DNA of 64,000 nt from Proteus alimentorum. Lineage in GTDB: Bacteria; Pseudomonadota; Gammaproteobacteria; Enterobacterales; Enterobacteriaceae. Positions 32,268 to 41,596 of this stretch are shown here, one piece after another. Position numbers and translations under genes: made by a program. Within the stretch, counting starts at the first letter, position 1. The number at the start of each line of letters is the position of its first letter. A model generated the notes under the pieces. The model saw only the letters and a list, made by a program, of their open reading frames with translations. It searched no databases and had not been told where the DNA came from. Where the stretch lies: contig NZ_NBVR01000018.1 of NCBI RefSeq assembly GCF_002607735.1, positions 248,001 to 312,000 on the forward strand, written 5' to 3'.

Positions 32268-32707
32268 AATAATACTCTCAAATTTTATCAAAATGGGAAG
32301 TGATTAATCGTCAAAATGAGGATAACACTTGCCCCATAAATTAAAGGACACATTATCATTTAAGTGTGAAAATTCTAAAGCAATGCCCTAAATGGCGCTG
32401 CATCAGATAATGCGAAAGGGCGATAGTATAATAGATTTGATGGAAATTTGCATCCTTCATGGCCAATGGCGTAAAGAACGAGAAAAAGTAGCTTAAATAT
32501 AGAGGATTAAAGAGGAGATAAAGATAAATAGATGTAGTTTTAAAAACAATCTAATTATTTGATATTTAATGTTTAATTTTATAAATGTAACTAGAAATAA
32601 ATGCCATCATCTTAAAAGAGAGCATCAGTAATAATAGTGTTAACTTTCTTGTTGTTATTTTATGAAATCTATCACCGAGCCACGCTCAATAAGTTTTGAT
32701 ATCTAAA
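32268..32707. other. phnA-vapC intergenic region
   Basis: This 440-bp AT-rich gap contains the leftward phnA promoter. At 32655-32702 it holds a short relic of an rbsR-like 3' end (described separately). An 18-codon frame at 32444 lacks a ribosome-binding site and was not called. Confidence 0.6.
32655..32702 (-). pseudogene. Relic of an rbsR-like 3' end
   Basis: On the minus strand this segment reads [13 protein letters not shown] and then stop, in the same frame and to the same length as the true RbsR C-terminus ([13 protein letters not shown] and stop). At DNA level 32671-32696 matches 33480-33505 at 25 of 26 bases. The fragment begins about six bases beyond the vapC stop. It suggests that the DNA between the two copies was inserted at, or recombined into, the rbsR 3' end. 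Confidence 0.7.
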
Positions 32708-33112
32708 TTAATGATGAGTCCAATCCTCAATTCTTAACCCATCAACTCTTTCAAATTCTCGAGTATTATTTGTAACTACTATTAGCCCTTTACTTCTAGC
32801 ATGTGCAGCTATGTGTAAATCATTATCACCAATGCGTTTACCTTGTTTCTCAAGTGTTGCTCTGATATCCCCATAATGAAAAGCGGCTAACTCATCGTAA
32901 GATAAAACAGTGAGTCGAGAAACAAAGTCGTTAACCGTAGCTAAGTTTTTAGCTGAATTTAAACTTTTTTCAGCACCAAAAATGAGCTCAGCAAGTGTGA
33001 TTGTAGAAATAGCTAATTGTTCAGCATGTTGGTTGAATTTCGGTAGTAAAAATTCAGGTCTGCGTTTAATGGTAAATATAACGATGTTTGTATCTAACAG
33101 GTATTTAATCAT
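32708..33112 (-). CDS. vapC: VapC-type PIN-domain ribonuclease toxin
   Basis: This 134-residue PIN-domain toxin is expected to cleave tRNA or other structured RNA. The acidic active-site set is visible: Asp7 (LLDTN), Glu42 (LAELIFG), Asp96 and Asp98 (GDNDLHIAAHA), plus the NTREF motif near residue 116. The ATG at 33112 overlaps the vapB stop by eight bases, and the longer frame only extends into vapB. The last codon almost abuts a relic of the rbsR 3' end. An intact catalytic set suggests a working toxin. Confidence 0.88.
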   Translation of the reverse strand: MIKYLLDTNIVIFTIKRRPEFLLPKFNQHAEQLAISTITLAELIFGAEKSLNSAKNLATVNDFVSRLTVLSYDELAAFHYGDIRATLEKQGKRIGDNDLHIAAHARSKGLIVVTNNTREFERVDGLRIEDWTHH

Positions 33113-33347
33113 CAAAGGATTCTCTTTCACTTGTGACTTGATCTGGTCTTTCAGATAAAAAATCATCTGTTACAGACTGATCTGATAAGAAAAAGCTATC
33201 CCATGCATTTTGTATCGGTGTGATTATTCTTTCTTTTCCTTTGACGCGAACAAAAACTTCTTTTACATCATCAGGAAATCGAGTCTCAGCGGGTAAACGA
33301 ACATTTTGTGTTCTATTGCTCATAAATACTTTGCCATGCTGGATCAT
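33105..33347 (-). CDS. vapB: VapB-type antitoxin
   Basis: This 80-residue antitoxin has an AbrB/SpoVT-like swapped-hairpin N-terminus (SNRTQNVRLPAETRFP then EVFVRVKGKERIITP) and a C-terminal VapC-binding tail (NAWDSFFLSDQSVTDDFL, then RESF). I choose the ATG at 33347: TAGGAG lies about ten bases upstream and the resulting start resembles known VapB proteins. The ATG six codons earlier overlaps that site. An inverted repeat upstream is the likely autorepression operator. Confidence 0.85.
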   Translation of the reverse strand: MIQHGKVFMSNRTQNVRLPAETRFPDDVKEVFVRVKGKERIITPIQNAWDSFFLSDQSVTDDFLSERPDQVTSERESFDD

Positions 33348-33367
33348 AGTAATAGCTCCTATCAATT

Positions 33368-33396
33368 ACTGCTATATAGCATAAGTATATAGCAGT
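33368..33396. promoter_or_regulatory. vapBC operator
   Basis: Perfect 11-bp arms ACTGCTATATA (33368-33378) and TATATAGCAGT (33386-33396) are separated by seven bases and begin 20 bases upstream of the vapB start. This is typical for a VapBC-bound autorepression site. Confidence 0.65.
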
Positions 33397-33463
33397 TTTA
33401 ATAGGATACCAAACATGTTGTATTAAATACATACAGATCCTAATAACCTATTAATGTAATAGA

Positions 33464-34471
33464 TTATTTTTTATGGTTTATCACCGAGCCACGCTCTATA
33501 AGTTTGGGTGTAAGCACCAGAACATTATCATCAGCATCGATATTTTCCATGCGATGTAATAATTGGCTGACAGCGAGTTTTCCCAACTCATCTTTAGGTT
33601 GGTGAATAGTCGAAAGTGGTGGGATCATATAAGAGGCTAGGTCGATATCATCATAACCCATGACTGAAATATCATCAGGTACACGCAAACCTTTTTGATA
33701 AATAGCTTGATAAGCACCAACCGCCATCGCGTCATTACAGGTAAAAACAGCTTGTGGTAAGACAGAAAGTGAGAGTAATTTTTGCATTGCACTAAATCCA
33801 CCCGCAAATTCAAAATCACTGGTTAACACGAATTCTTCTCGAATCGCTAATCCCGCTTTTTGCATCGCATTGTAATAACCTTGCAAACGATGTTTTGCTG
33901 GAAGTTTATCTTGTGGGCCTGCAATACAGGCGATTTCAGTAAAGCCTTTTTCAATCAGATAATGGGTTGCAATTTCTCCACCGAGCAGAGAGTTATCTTG
34001 AATAATATCTCCCCCGTATTCAAACGGGGACCAATCCATCATAACCATTGGTAAGCGAGGATAACGATTTAGTACTTCATGAGAGGGCGCTCTGGCTTCT
34101 GTTGACATCAATAATAAACCATCAACACGTTTTTGTAGCAACGTTTCAAGGCTACTATCCATGCGCTCGTAATCCCCTTCGGTGTTACATAAAATTAGGC
34201 TATAACCTTTTTCGTAACAACTGCGTTCAACACCGCGAACAACTTCTGCATAGAACGGGTTACTACTGGCTGTGACTAACATACCGATAGTGTGAGTACA
34301 GTTCATTTTTAAACTGCGCGCTAAAGCAGAAGGCGCGTAATTTAAGGTTTCGATAGCGTCGTTAACCTTTTTACGAATACCTTCGCTAACATAACGGTTG
34401 TTATTGATAACGTGAGAAACAGTTGATGTCGAAACGCCCGCCAAACGGGCGACATCTTTCATTGTTGCCAA
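33464..34471 (-). CDS. rbsR: Ribose operon repressor RbsR
   Basis: This 335-residue LacI/GalR-family repressor dissociates from its operators when ribose binds. The N-terminal HTH and hinge ([20 protein letters not shown] to about residue 58) is followed by a periplasmic-binding-protein-like sensor domain. It ends the rbsDACBKR operon, four bases downstream of rbsK. The 3' end contains a 26-bp sequence duplicated beyond the adjoining vapBC genes. Two perfect LacI-type palindromes near the operon start fit its action. Confidence 0.93.
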   Translation of the reverse strand: MATMKDVARLAGVSTSTVSHVINNNRYVSEGIRKKVNDAIETLNYAPSALARSLKMNCTHTIGMLVTASSNPFYAEVVRGVERSCYEKGYSLILCNTEGDYERMDSSLETLLQKRVDGLLLMSTEARAPSHEVLNRYPRLPMVMMDWSPFEYGGDIIQDNSLLGGEIATHYLIEKGFTEIACIAGPQDKLPAKHRLQGYYNAMQKAGLAIREEFVLTSDFEFAGGFSAMQKLLSLSVLPQAVFTCNDAMAVGAYQAIYQKGLRVPDDISVMGYDDIDLASYMIPPLSTIHQPKDELGKLAVSQLLHRMENIDADDNVLVLTPKLIERGSVINHKK

Positions 34472-34475
34472 AGTA

Positions 34476-35402
34476 CTATGCTCGCTCTGCTAAAAATGAT
34501 TCGATTTCATGACGCCAAGGAACTGAAGATTGCGCACCATGACGTGTAACTGCAATTGCTGCTGCTGCGTGAGCAAAACGGATAGCCTCAACGGAAGGTT
34601 TCCCTTCTAATATTGCAGTGACAAATGCACCGTTAAATGTATCACCTGCGGCAATGGTATCAACAGCATCGACACGAAATCCAGGAATTATCATGCCTTT
34701 TCCTTGTTCACTAAACCAGACACCACGGCTACCCAAAGTGATCAGCACTTGTTTGATCCCTTTACGATGTAAGATTTCGGCAGCTTTTGCTGCACCCGCT
34801 TCATCATGCACAGAAACGCCTGTTAATATTTCGGCTTCTGTCTCATTTGGAGTGATAACATCAATAAAACTCAGAAATTCATCAGATAAAGGTTGTGCAG
34901 GAGCGGGGTTTAAAATGACTTTAGTTTGATGTGATTTTGCCCGTTTTGCGGCTTCAAAAACAGTCTCTAATGGTGATTCTAATTGCATCAGTAAGGCATC
35001 TGCATGTTCAACAACATGATGATACTGCTGAAAGTGTGTAGGTGTTAGTGCGCCATTCGCACCAGCAACAATGCTGATGACATTTTCACCTTGTTCATTA
35101 ACGAGGATCATCGCAACACCTGTTGGTGTTTGTGGAATAATACTAATTGCATCAATATGAATATTATCAGTTTTAAGCTGAGAGATTATTTCACTGCCAA
35201 TTGCATCATCACCAACACAAGCAATAAAGGTAATATCGGCGCCACTGCGACCACAAGCAACGGCTTGATTTGCACCCTTACCACCAAAGGCTATTTTGTA
35301 TTGATGACCAATAATGGTTTCACCAGGTTTTGGAAATTGTGAAATATTCATAATATGGTCAACATTGATGCTACCTAGAACAGCAAGGCGAGGTGTTGTC
35401 AT
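34476..35402 (-). CDS. rbsK: Ribokinase RbsK
   Basis: This 308-residue PfkB-family kinase converts ribose to ribose 5-phosphate. It shows GSINVDH at residues 10-16, the sugar-binding [10 protein letters not shown] near 41, and the catalytic anion-hole motif [14 protein letters not shown] near residue 247 with the base Asp. It acts in the cytoplasm on ribose delivered by RbsABC. Confidence 0.95.
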   Translation of the reverse strand: MTTPRLAVLGSINVDHIMNISQFPKPGETIIGHQYKIAFGGKGANQAVACGRSGADITFIACVGDDAIGSEIISQLKTDNIHIDAISIIPQTPTGVAMILVNEQGENVISIVAGANGALTPTHFQQYHHVVEHADALLMQLESPLETVFEAAKRAKSHQTKVILNPAPAQPLSDEFLSFIDVITPNETEAEILTGVSVHDEAGAAKAAEILHRKGIKQVLITLGSRGVWFSEQGKGMIIPGFRVDAVDTIAAGDTFNGAFVTAILEGKPSVEAIRFAHAAAAIAVTRHGAQSSVPWRHEIESFLAERA

Positions 35403-35442
35403 AGCCTTTATCCTTGTGAAAACGTGTTTTAATGATCAAAGC

Positions 35443-35470
35443 TACCACGGAGTAATATCACTCCGTGGTA
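35443..35470. other. rbsB-rbsK intergenic stem-loop
   Basis: TACCACGGAGT (35443-35453) and ACTCCGTGGTA (35460-35470) form a perfect 11-bp stem. There is no T-run. Such stems after binding-protein genes often protect the upstream message, giving more RbsB than RbsK. Confidence 0.6.
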
Positions 35471-35480
35471 TTTATTGTTG

Positions 35481-36371
35481 TTATTTTTTAATAACTAACT
35501 CAAGCTCGACAGGGATTGTTGCATCCACTTTCTCGCCTTTAAGAATTTTATCTGCAGTTTGAATACCGATAATACCAATTTGATCTGGGCGTTGAGCAAT
35601 GGTTGCACCTAACATGCCGCGGTTTACTGCTTTGATCCCATCATCTGTACCATCGAAACCAATGACTAATACATCAGTACGACCGGCAGTTTGCAATGCA
35701 CGTAATGCACCTAATGCCATTTCATCATTTTGTGCAAAAACAGCTTGAACCGCAGGATATGCAGTTAACAGATTTTGCATCACGTTAAGACCTTTTGTGC
35801 GGTCAAAATCAGCGGGTTGGCTTGCGAGTATATTCAGTTTATGGGCATCAACGGCTTGTTTAAAGCCTTCACCACGTTCACGAGATGCAGATGTTCCAGT
35901 GATCCCTTCTAATTGAATGACTTTGGCATCATTAGCGACTTTTTCAGCGATGTAATCACCCGCCATTTTACCACCAAGACGATTATCTGAAGCGACGTGG
36001 CTGACGACTTCACCTTTGTTTGCAACACGATCTAAGGTAATAACTGGGATTTTGGCTTTATTGGCTAAAATAACGGCATTCCCCACAGCATCTGAATCTG
36101 TTGGGTTAATAAGCATTAAGCGTGTGCCTTTTACGGTGAGATCTTGCACGTTAGCAAGCTCTTTAGCCGGATTATCCATAGAATCTAGAACAACAAGGTC
36201 GTAACCTAATCTATTTGCCTCTTTCTGTGCACTGTCTTTCATGGTGACAAAGAAAGGGTTGTTCAGTGTTGAGATAACAAGCGCGATCGATTCTTTTGCA
36301 AATGCGTTGGCGCTGAGTGTGGCGCTTAATGCAACAACAGAAAGAAGTGTCGCCATTTTTTTGAGTTTCAT
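35481..36371 (-). CDS. rbsB: Ribose-binding periplasmic protein RbsB
   Basis: This 296-residue substrate-binding protein captures ribose for the RbsAC transporter and can also signal chemotaxis through Trg-type receptors. A Sec signal peptide ends near Ala25 ([12 protein letters not shown]). The mature protein begins with the family segment [25 protein letters not shown]-like text and contains the ribose-contact region [13 protein letters not shown] and [15 protein letters not shown]. It lies between rbsC and rbsK. Confidence 0.95.
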   Translation of the reverse strand: MKLKKMATLLSVVALSATLSANAFAKESIALVISTLNNPFFVTMKDSAQKEANRLGYDLVVLDSMDNPAKELANVQDLTVKGTRLMLINPTDSDAVGNAVILANKAKIPVITLDRVANKGEVVSHVASDNRLGGKMAGDYIAEKVANDAKVIQLEGITGTSASRERGEGFKQAVDAHKLNILASQPADFDRTKGLNVMQNLLTAYPAVQAVFAQNDEMALGALRALQTAGRTDVLVIGFDGTDDGIKAVNRGMLGATIAQRPDQIGIIGIQTADKILKGEKVDATIPVELELVIKK

Positions 36372-36413
36372 AATATAAGTTCCTGTCGGGGTTCGGATTA
36401 AGAGAATAGAGAG

Positions 36414-37379
36414 TTATTTTTTGTTATCTACCAAAACAGCAAGTAGGATAACCACCGCTTTTACTATCATTTGATAGTTTGATGATATTCCTAATAAATT
36501 CAGTGCATTATTTAAGAATCCTAGAATAAGCGCACCAATTAATGTACCGATAATACGACCTTTACCACCTGCAAGACTGGTGCCTCCCAACACAACAGCA
36601 GCAATCGCATCTAGCTCATAACCATTACCTGCCATTGGCTGTGCTGATGAAAGTCGAGCAACTTCAATGACACTCGCAAGAGCGGCTAATAAACCACATA
36701 ATGAATAAACAATGATTTTGATTTTATCGACGCTAATACCCGATAAGCGAGTGGCAGATTCATTTCCCCCAAGTGCATAGATATAGCGACCTAAACGGGT
36801 GTGATGTAATAAATACCATGCGCTCAAAAAGACAATCATCATGAGCCAAATTGGGGTTGGAATACCAAACGGGCGACCAATACCAAACCAACTAAACAGA
36901 TCGGCATTATCGCTAAATCCAGTATTAATTGGGCTACCGTCGGTATAGACGCGAGTCACACCGCGTAGTAATAACATCATGACTAACGTAGCAATAAAGG
37001 CTTGAACTTTACCTTTAGCAACGATAATTCCTGTTACACCACCAATAGCTGCACCTAATGCCAATGCACCAACAACAGCAACAATCGCATTAACATCTGC
37101 CCCCACCATAGAAGCCGCAACGGCACCTGTTAGTGCAAGCAACGAACCAACCGATAGGTCGATACCTGATGTTAAAATAACCAGAGTCATTCCAACCGCC
37201 ATAATGGCGTTAACGGATGTTTGTTGAAGAATGTTGAAAATATTGTTTAAGGTAAAAAAATTAGGGCTGAGAGTAGAAACCACAACAATCAGAAGTAGCA
37301 ATGCAATTAGCGATTTTTGCTCTAACAGCCAAGCTTTTGAGAACCAACGTTTTGACGCTGGAATTGAATTCGTGCTCAT
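36414..37379 (-). CDS. rbsC: Ribose ABC transporter permease RbsC
   Basis: This 321-residue inner-membrane permease dimerises to form the ribose channel. About eight to ten hydrophobic helices are visible. The family motif GIDLSVGSLLALTGAVAAS is near residue 71, and the ATPase-contact loop AIAAVVLGGTSLAGGKGRI is near 250. Only one base separates it from the rbsA stop. Confidence 0.95.
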   Translation of the reverse strand: MSTNSIPASKRWFSKAWLLEQKSLIALLLLIVVVSTLSPNFFTLNNIFNILQQTSVNAIMAVGMTLVILTSGIDLSVGSLLALTGAVAASMVGADVNAIVAVVGALALGAAIGGVTGIIVAKGKVQAFIATLVMMLLLRGVTRVYTDGSPINTGFSDNADLFSWFGIGRPFGIPTPIWLMMIVFLSAWYLLHHTRLGRYIYALGGNESATRLSGISVDKIKIIVYSLCGLLAALASVIEVARLSSAQPMAGNGYELDAIAAVVLGGTSLAGGKGRIIGTLIGALILGFLNNALNLLGISSNYQMIVKAVVILLAVLVDNKK

Positions 37380-37380
37380 A

Positions 37381-38889
37381 TCAAACTCCTACTTTAGCGT
37401 CATATTGTTTACCAACAGCCGCTGCCATTAGCATTTCTTGTGTCACATTGTGAGCAGAAAACTCACCACTAATACGACCTTCATGCATAACTAAAATGCG
37501 GTCACTCATTCCCATCACCTCAGGCATTTCAGAAGAAATTAAGATGATGCTTAATCCTTCTTGTTTAAATTTATTAATTAACTGATAAATTTCTTTTTTC
37601 GCACCTACATCTACACCGCGAGTAGGTTCATCAAGAATAAGCACTTTAGGGCGAGTCATTAGGCCTCTTGCGATAGCCACTTTTTGTTGATTCCCCCCAG
37701 ATAAAAAGCCAATGGTTTGATCCATTGAAGGGGTTTTTATATTGAATAATTTAATAAAATCACCCACAGTGAGTTGCTCTTCTTTATGATTAAGCACCCC
37801 CATACCGCGGCTAAAATAGCGTAGTGCAGTCAAAGACATATTTTCTTTTACTGACATGCCAAGCACTAAACCATCACGTTTTCTATCTTCAGAGATGTAA
37901 ACAATGCCTTGCTCTAATCCTTCAACCGGTTTTTTTATTTGGCAGGGTTTACCATCTATTTCAACGGTGCCATTGGTTTTGGGTAATGCGCCGTAGATAA
38001 TTTTCATTAACTCAGTACGACCCGCTCCCATTAATCCTGAAATACCCAGAATTTCGCTTTCATGTAATGAGAAACTAACATCGTGAACATCTGCGCCACT
38101 GAGGTTAATGACATTAAGTTTAGTTTTTCCTTGGGGGATATTAATACGAGGGTATTGCTCTTCTAACTTACGACCCACCATCATTTCAATTAGCGTGTCT
38201 TCTTTTAATGAGGCGACAGGTTTTTCACCAATAAACTGACCGTCTCGCAACACTGTCACATCATCACAAATCTCAAAGATCTCTTTTAAGCGATGTGAGA
38301 TATAAACAATACCGCAGCCTTGATCTCTGAGTTCACGAATAACACTAAATAGTGATTCAGTTTCAGTGTCCGTTAATGCATCCGTTGGCTCATCCATAAT
38401 AATCACTTTGGAACCAAAGCTAAGCACCTTGGCAATTTCTACCATTTGCTGATCGCCAATCGATAATTCAGATACTAAACGGTGACTACTGTAAGCAAGG
38501 TTTAATCGGGCTAATAACTTATCAGCCTCTGCATACATTTTCTTCCAATCGATAGCGCCAAAAGCACGTGTAAACTCACGACCTAAGAAGATATTTTCTG
38601 CGATGGTTAATTCTGGAATAAGGTTAAGCTCTTGGTGAATAATGCCTATTCCTGCTTCTTGGGAAGATTTGGGACCATTGAATGCACAACTTTCACCTTG
38701 ATAAATGACCTCGCCGGCGTCTTTTTTATAGATCCCAGTGAGTACTTTCATCAGTGTTGATTTTCCTGCGCCATTTTCACCGACTAAAGCCATCACTCGA
38801 CCGGGGTAAATTCGCAAAGTCGCGCCTGATAGTGCTTTGACACCGGGGAATGACTTATCAATATCTTTAAGTTCAAGTAAAGGTTCCAT
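37381..38889 (-). CDS. rbsA: Ribose ABC transporter ATPase RbsA
   Basis: This 502-residue protein fuses two ABC ATPase domains. The first has Walker [10 protein letters not shown] near residue 37, signature [13 protein letters not shown] and Walker [12 protein letters not shown]. The second (from about residue 250) has a degenerate Walker A ([10 protein letters not shown]), signature [14 protein letters not shown] and Walker [13 protein letters not shown]. This asymmetry is normal for sugar transporters of this class. Confidence 0.95.
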   Translation of the reverse strand: MEPLLELKDIDKSFPGVKALSGATLRIYPGRVMALVGENGAGKSTLMKVLTGIYKKDAGEVIYQGESCAFNGPKSSQEAGIGIIHQELNLIPELTIAENIFLGREFTRAFGAIDWKKMYAEADKLLARLNLAYSSHRLVSELSIGDQQMVEIAKVLSFGSKVIIMDEPTDALTDTETESLFSVIRELRDQGCGIVYISHRLKEIFEICDDVTVLRDGQFIGEKPVASLKEDTLIEMMVGRKLEEQYPRINIPQGKTKLNVINLSGADVHDVSFSLHESEILGISGLMGAGRTELMKIIYGALPKTNGTVEIDGKPCQIKKPVEGLEQGIVYISEDRKRDGLVLGMSVKENMSLTALRYFSRGMGVLNHKEEQLTVGDFIKLFNIKTPSMDQTIGFLSGGNQQKVAIARGLMTRPKVLILDEPTRGVDVGAKKEIYQLINKFKQEGLSIILISSEMPEVMGMSDRILVMHEGRISGEFSAHNVTQEMLMAAAVGKQYDAKVGV

Positions 38890-38896
38890 ATTGTCC

Positions 38897-39316
38897 TCAA
38901 AAAGTCACACCAGAAAACAACACAATATTGGCATAAGGCGTACATTCACCGGTTCTAATAACAGCTTTATTTTCAGTAAGTTGCTTTTTGAATGCTTCAT
39001 GTGAAACACACATTATTTGAATAGGTTTCTTCTGCTCTTGTTCTAATAAATGGAGATAAGCGATGATTTCATTAAAAAGAGAGGGATTGATGGTTTTTAT
39101 TTCTTCCGCCAGCATCACGGCTTCAACTTGCATTTCATGAGTGATTGTTTGTAACACGGACATAAAGTCCGGAATACCCTGAGTGAGAGCAAGATCAATA
39201 CGTTCAACAGAGGAGGGAATAGGTAATCCGGCATCTGCAATAGTGATTTTGTCAGTGTGTCCTAAACGTGAAATGACACTCGAAATAGGACTATTAAGTA
39301 ATACACCTTTTTTCAT
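38897..39316 (-). CDS. rbsD: D-ribose pyranase RbsD
   Basis: This 139-residue mutarotase interconverts the pyranose and furanose forms of ribose so that ribokinase gets its substrate. Family motifs are [16 protein letters not shown] near residue 19, the catalytic His20, and the C-terminal [17 protein letters not shown]. It is the first gene of the operon; AGGAGG precedes the ATG by a few bases, directly after an RbsR operator. Confidence 0.95.
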   Translation of the reverse strand: MKKGVLLNSPISSVISRLGHTDKITIADAGLPIPSSVERIDLALTQGIPDFMSVLQTITHEMQVEAVMLAEEIKTINPSLFNEIIAYLHLLEQEQKKPIQIMCVSHEAFKKQLTENKAVIRTGECTPYANIVLFSGVTF

Positions 39317-39326
39317 ATTTCCTCCT

Positions 39327-39344
39327 CAGCGAAACGTTTCGCTG
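39327..39344. promoter_or_regulatory. RbsR operator 1
   Basis: CAGCGAAACGTTTCGCTG is a perfect 18-bp palindrome of the LacI/GalR kind with central CG. It lies between the predicted transcription start and the rbsD ribosome-binding site. Confidence 0.85.
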
Positions 39345-39349
39345 TCTAC

Positions 39350-39377
39350 ATAGTAGAAAAGAAAGGTGGGAAAACAA
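39350..39377 (-). promoter_or_regulatory. rbs operon promoter
   Basis: On the minus strand TTGTTT (39372-39377) and TACTAT (39350-39355) are separated by 16 bases. This places the start of transcription inside operator 1, which fits repression by blocking RNA polymerase. A CRP-like half-site TGTGA lies at 39395-39399. Confidence 0.55.
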
Positions 39378-39403
39378 GTTTGATTTATTCATATTGTGAG
39401 CAT

Positions 39404-39421
39404 GATCGAAACGTTTCGTTG
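39404..39421. promoter_or_regulatory. RbsR operator 2
   Basis: A second CGAAACGTTTCG core (39407-39418), perfectly palindromic, lies 77 bp centre to centre from operator 1 and upstream of the -35 element. Two sites suggest cooperative binding or looping. Confidence 0.65.
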
Positions 39422-39607
39422 GCGAACAAAAAGAAAGAAAAATCTAACTGATTGAATAAATTAACGCTGAATGGATTCAAGAATGAAAGCGACTGTTTTC
39501 AGTGAATTACATAAAAATGTGATGACCAACAAGATTATAATGGGGCGGAAATAGGAGATGTGAAAGCGTAAATCAGTATATAAAAGTAGGTAAATCACAG
39601 CCTAGAA

Positions 39608-39653
39608 AATACATTAACCTCTCCAGTGGTTAATTAGGAGAGGTTTTTTATTA
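39608..39653 (+). terminator. Orphan plus-strand terminator
   Basis: ACCTCTCC and GGAGAGGT arms enclose about 14 bases and are followed by TTTTTT on the plus strand. No plus-strand gene precedes it within 7 kb; the nearest neighbours both run leftward. On the minus strand the U-tract is poor, so it does not look like a dxs terminator. Confidence 0.55.
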
Positions 39654-39664
39654 TTTTAATTCAA

Positions 39665-41530
39665 TCAGTTAGCTTGATAAGCTTTAATTGATTTTTCAAT
39701 ACCTTCTGCATCTAATCCTAAGTCAGATCTGATCTCTTCTTGTCCACCTTGTGGTACAAACAGATCTGGAATACCTAAGTTTAAGACGGGTACTAAGCAA
39801 CGTTCTTGCATGAGTAACTCATTAACACCACTGCCAGCACCACCCATAATGGCATTTTCTTCCAGCGTTACCAACATATCATGCTGTTCAGCCAGAGAAA
39901 GGATAAGTGATTTATCAAGAGGCTTAATAAAACGCATATCAGCTACCGTTGCATCCAATTTTTCAGCAACTTCTAATGCTTCTGGCAGTAACGTACCAAA
40001 GTTTAGGATTGCAATGCCTTTACCTTGGCGACGAATAATACCTTTACCCATCGGTAGCGGACTCAGAGGTTGCAATTGTGCACCAACACTAGAGCCTCTT
40101 GGATAGCGTACGGCAACAGGACCATCTTGATAGTGATAACCCGTATGAAGCATTTGGCGACACTCATTTTCATCACTTGGCGCCATAATGACCATATTAG
40201 GAATACAGCGTAAGAATGAGAGATCAAAAGCACCTTGGTGAGTTTGACCATCAGCGCCCACAATACCGCCACGATCAATAGCAAATAAAACGGGCAGTTT
40301 TTGAATGGCAATATCGTGGATCACTTGGTCGTAAGCGCGTTGTAAGAACGTTGAGTAGATAGCAACAATCGGTTTATAACCCCCAATGGCTAAACCTGCT
40401 GCAAAGGTAACGGCATGTTGTTCTGCGATCGCAACATCAAAGTATTGTGAAGGGTATTCTTTTGAGAAACGTACCATACCAGAGCCTTCACGCATAGCGG
40501 GAGTAATTGCCATGAGTTTTGGATCGGTTGAGGCTTCTTCACATAACCAGTCACCAAAAATTTTGGAAAAAGTAGGTCGTGCATTCGGGCTTTTAGGTAA
40601 TGTACCCGCTTGTGGATCAAACTTAGGTACAGCATGCCAGCTAATAGGATCACGCTCAGCAGGCGCATAGCCACGACCTTTTTTCGTCATAATATGCAGA
40701 AGTTGAGGGCCTTTTAGATCACGCATATTTGCGAGAGTTTGTACTAACGCAATAACATCATGACCATCAACGGGGCCGATATAGTTGAAGCCCAACTCTT
40801 CAAACATGGTACCTGGAACAACCATGCCTTTAATATGTTCTTCTGTCTTTTTCAGTAATTCTTTAATTGGAGGAATACCAGAAAAGACCTTTTTTCCACC
40901 TTCACGCAAGGTGGTATATAGTTTGCCGGACAACAATTGTGCAAGGTGATTATTCAGTGCCCCCACGTTTTCTGAAATCGACATCTCGTTGTCATTAAGT
41001 ACAACGAGCATATCGGGTTCAATATCCCCTGCGTGGTTCATCGCTTCAAAAGCCATACCCGCAGTAATTGCACCATCACCAATCACACAAACTGTTTTTC
41101 TGTTCAGCTTTTCTTGTTCGGCGGCGACAGCCATACCTAAACCTGCACTGATAGAGGTTGATGAGTGACCAACACAAAGTTTGTCGTATTCACTCTCATC
41201 TCGCCAAGGGAAGGGATGTAACCCATTTTTTTGGCGGATAGTATCAATGCGGTCACGGCGACCCGTTAAGATCTTATGAGGATAGGCCTGATGACCCACA
41301 TCCCAAATCAGGTTATCAAAAGGGGTTTTATAGACGTAATGAAGAGCAACCGTTAACTCAATAGCACCTAAACCTGAGGCGAAGTGACCACTTGAGCGGC
41401 TGACACTGTTAAGAAGAAATAGCCTTAGCTCATCACAGAGTTTAGGTAAACTCTCTTTTGGTAATAGGCGCAAATCTTCTGGTGTTTCAACCAACGCCAA
41501 TGTGGGATATTTTTCGATATCAATGCTCAT
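39665..41530 (-). CDS. dxs: 1-deoxy-D-xylulose-5-phosphate synthase Dxs
   Basis: This 621-residue thiamine-diphosphate enzyme condenses pyruvate and glyceraldehyde 3-phosphate in the first step of the MEP isoprenoid pathway; it also feeds thiamine and pyridoxal synthesis. The cofactor motif [18 protein letters not shown] lies near residue 151. The catalytic Glu is in [14 protein letters not shown] near 370, with the transketolase-like C-terminal domains following. It is the last gene of xseB-ispA-dxs, as in E. coli. Confidence 0.96.
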   Translation of the reverse strand: MSIDIEKYPTLALVETPEDLRLLPKESLPKLCDELRLFLLNSVSRSSGHFASGLGAIELTVALHYVYKTPFDNLIWDVGHQAYPHKILTGRRDRIDTIRQKNGLHPFPWRDESEYDKLCVGHSSTSISAGLGMAVAAEQEKLNRKTVCVIGDGAITAGMAFEAMNHAGDIEPDMLVVLNDNEMSISENVGALNNHLAQLLSGKLYTTLREGGKKVFSGIPPIKELLKKTEEHIKGMVVPGTMFEELGFNYIGPVDGHDVIALVQTLANMRDLKGPQLLHIMTKKGRGYAPAERDPISWHAVPKFDPQAGTLPKSPNARPTFSKIFGDWLCEEASTDPKLMAITPAMREGSGMVRFSKEYPSQYFDVAIAEQHAVTFAAGLAIGGYKPIVAIYSTFLQRAYDQVIHDIAIQKLPVLFAIDRGGIVGADGQTHQGAFDLSFLRCIPNMVIMAPSDENECRQMLHTGYHYQDGPVAVRYPRGSSVGAQLQPLSPLPMGKGIIRRQGKGIAILNFGTLLPEALEVAEKLDATVADMRFIKPLDKSLILSLAEQHDMLVTLEENAIMGGAGSGVNELLMQERCLVPVLNLGIPDLFVPQGGQEEIRSDLGLDAEGIEKSIKAYQAN

Positions 41531-41596
41531 GTGATGCCTATTAATTAATCACTTGTAATAGGGAAAGAACAGGTAAGCTGCTCTCTTTATTTTTTA

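Larger units (their letters stand above)
39317..39664. other. rbsD-dxs intergenic region
   Basis: This 348-bp gap contains the rbs promoter with two operators (left part), and, at the right, a plus-strand terminator with no plus-strand gene in front of it. A TATAAT at 39536-39541 lies upstream of that terminator. Confidence 0.6.

Noticed and set aside
32444-32500. An 18-codon frame starting MEICILHG in the phnA-vapC gap
   Set aside because: No ribosome-binding site, no similarity and very short; expected by chance.
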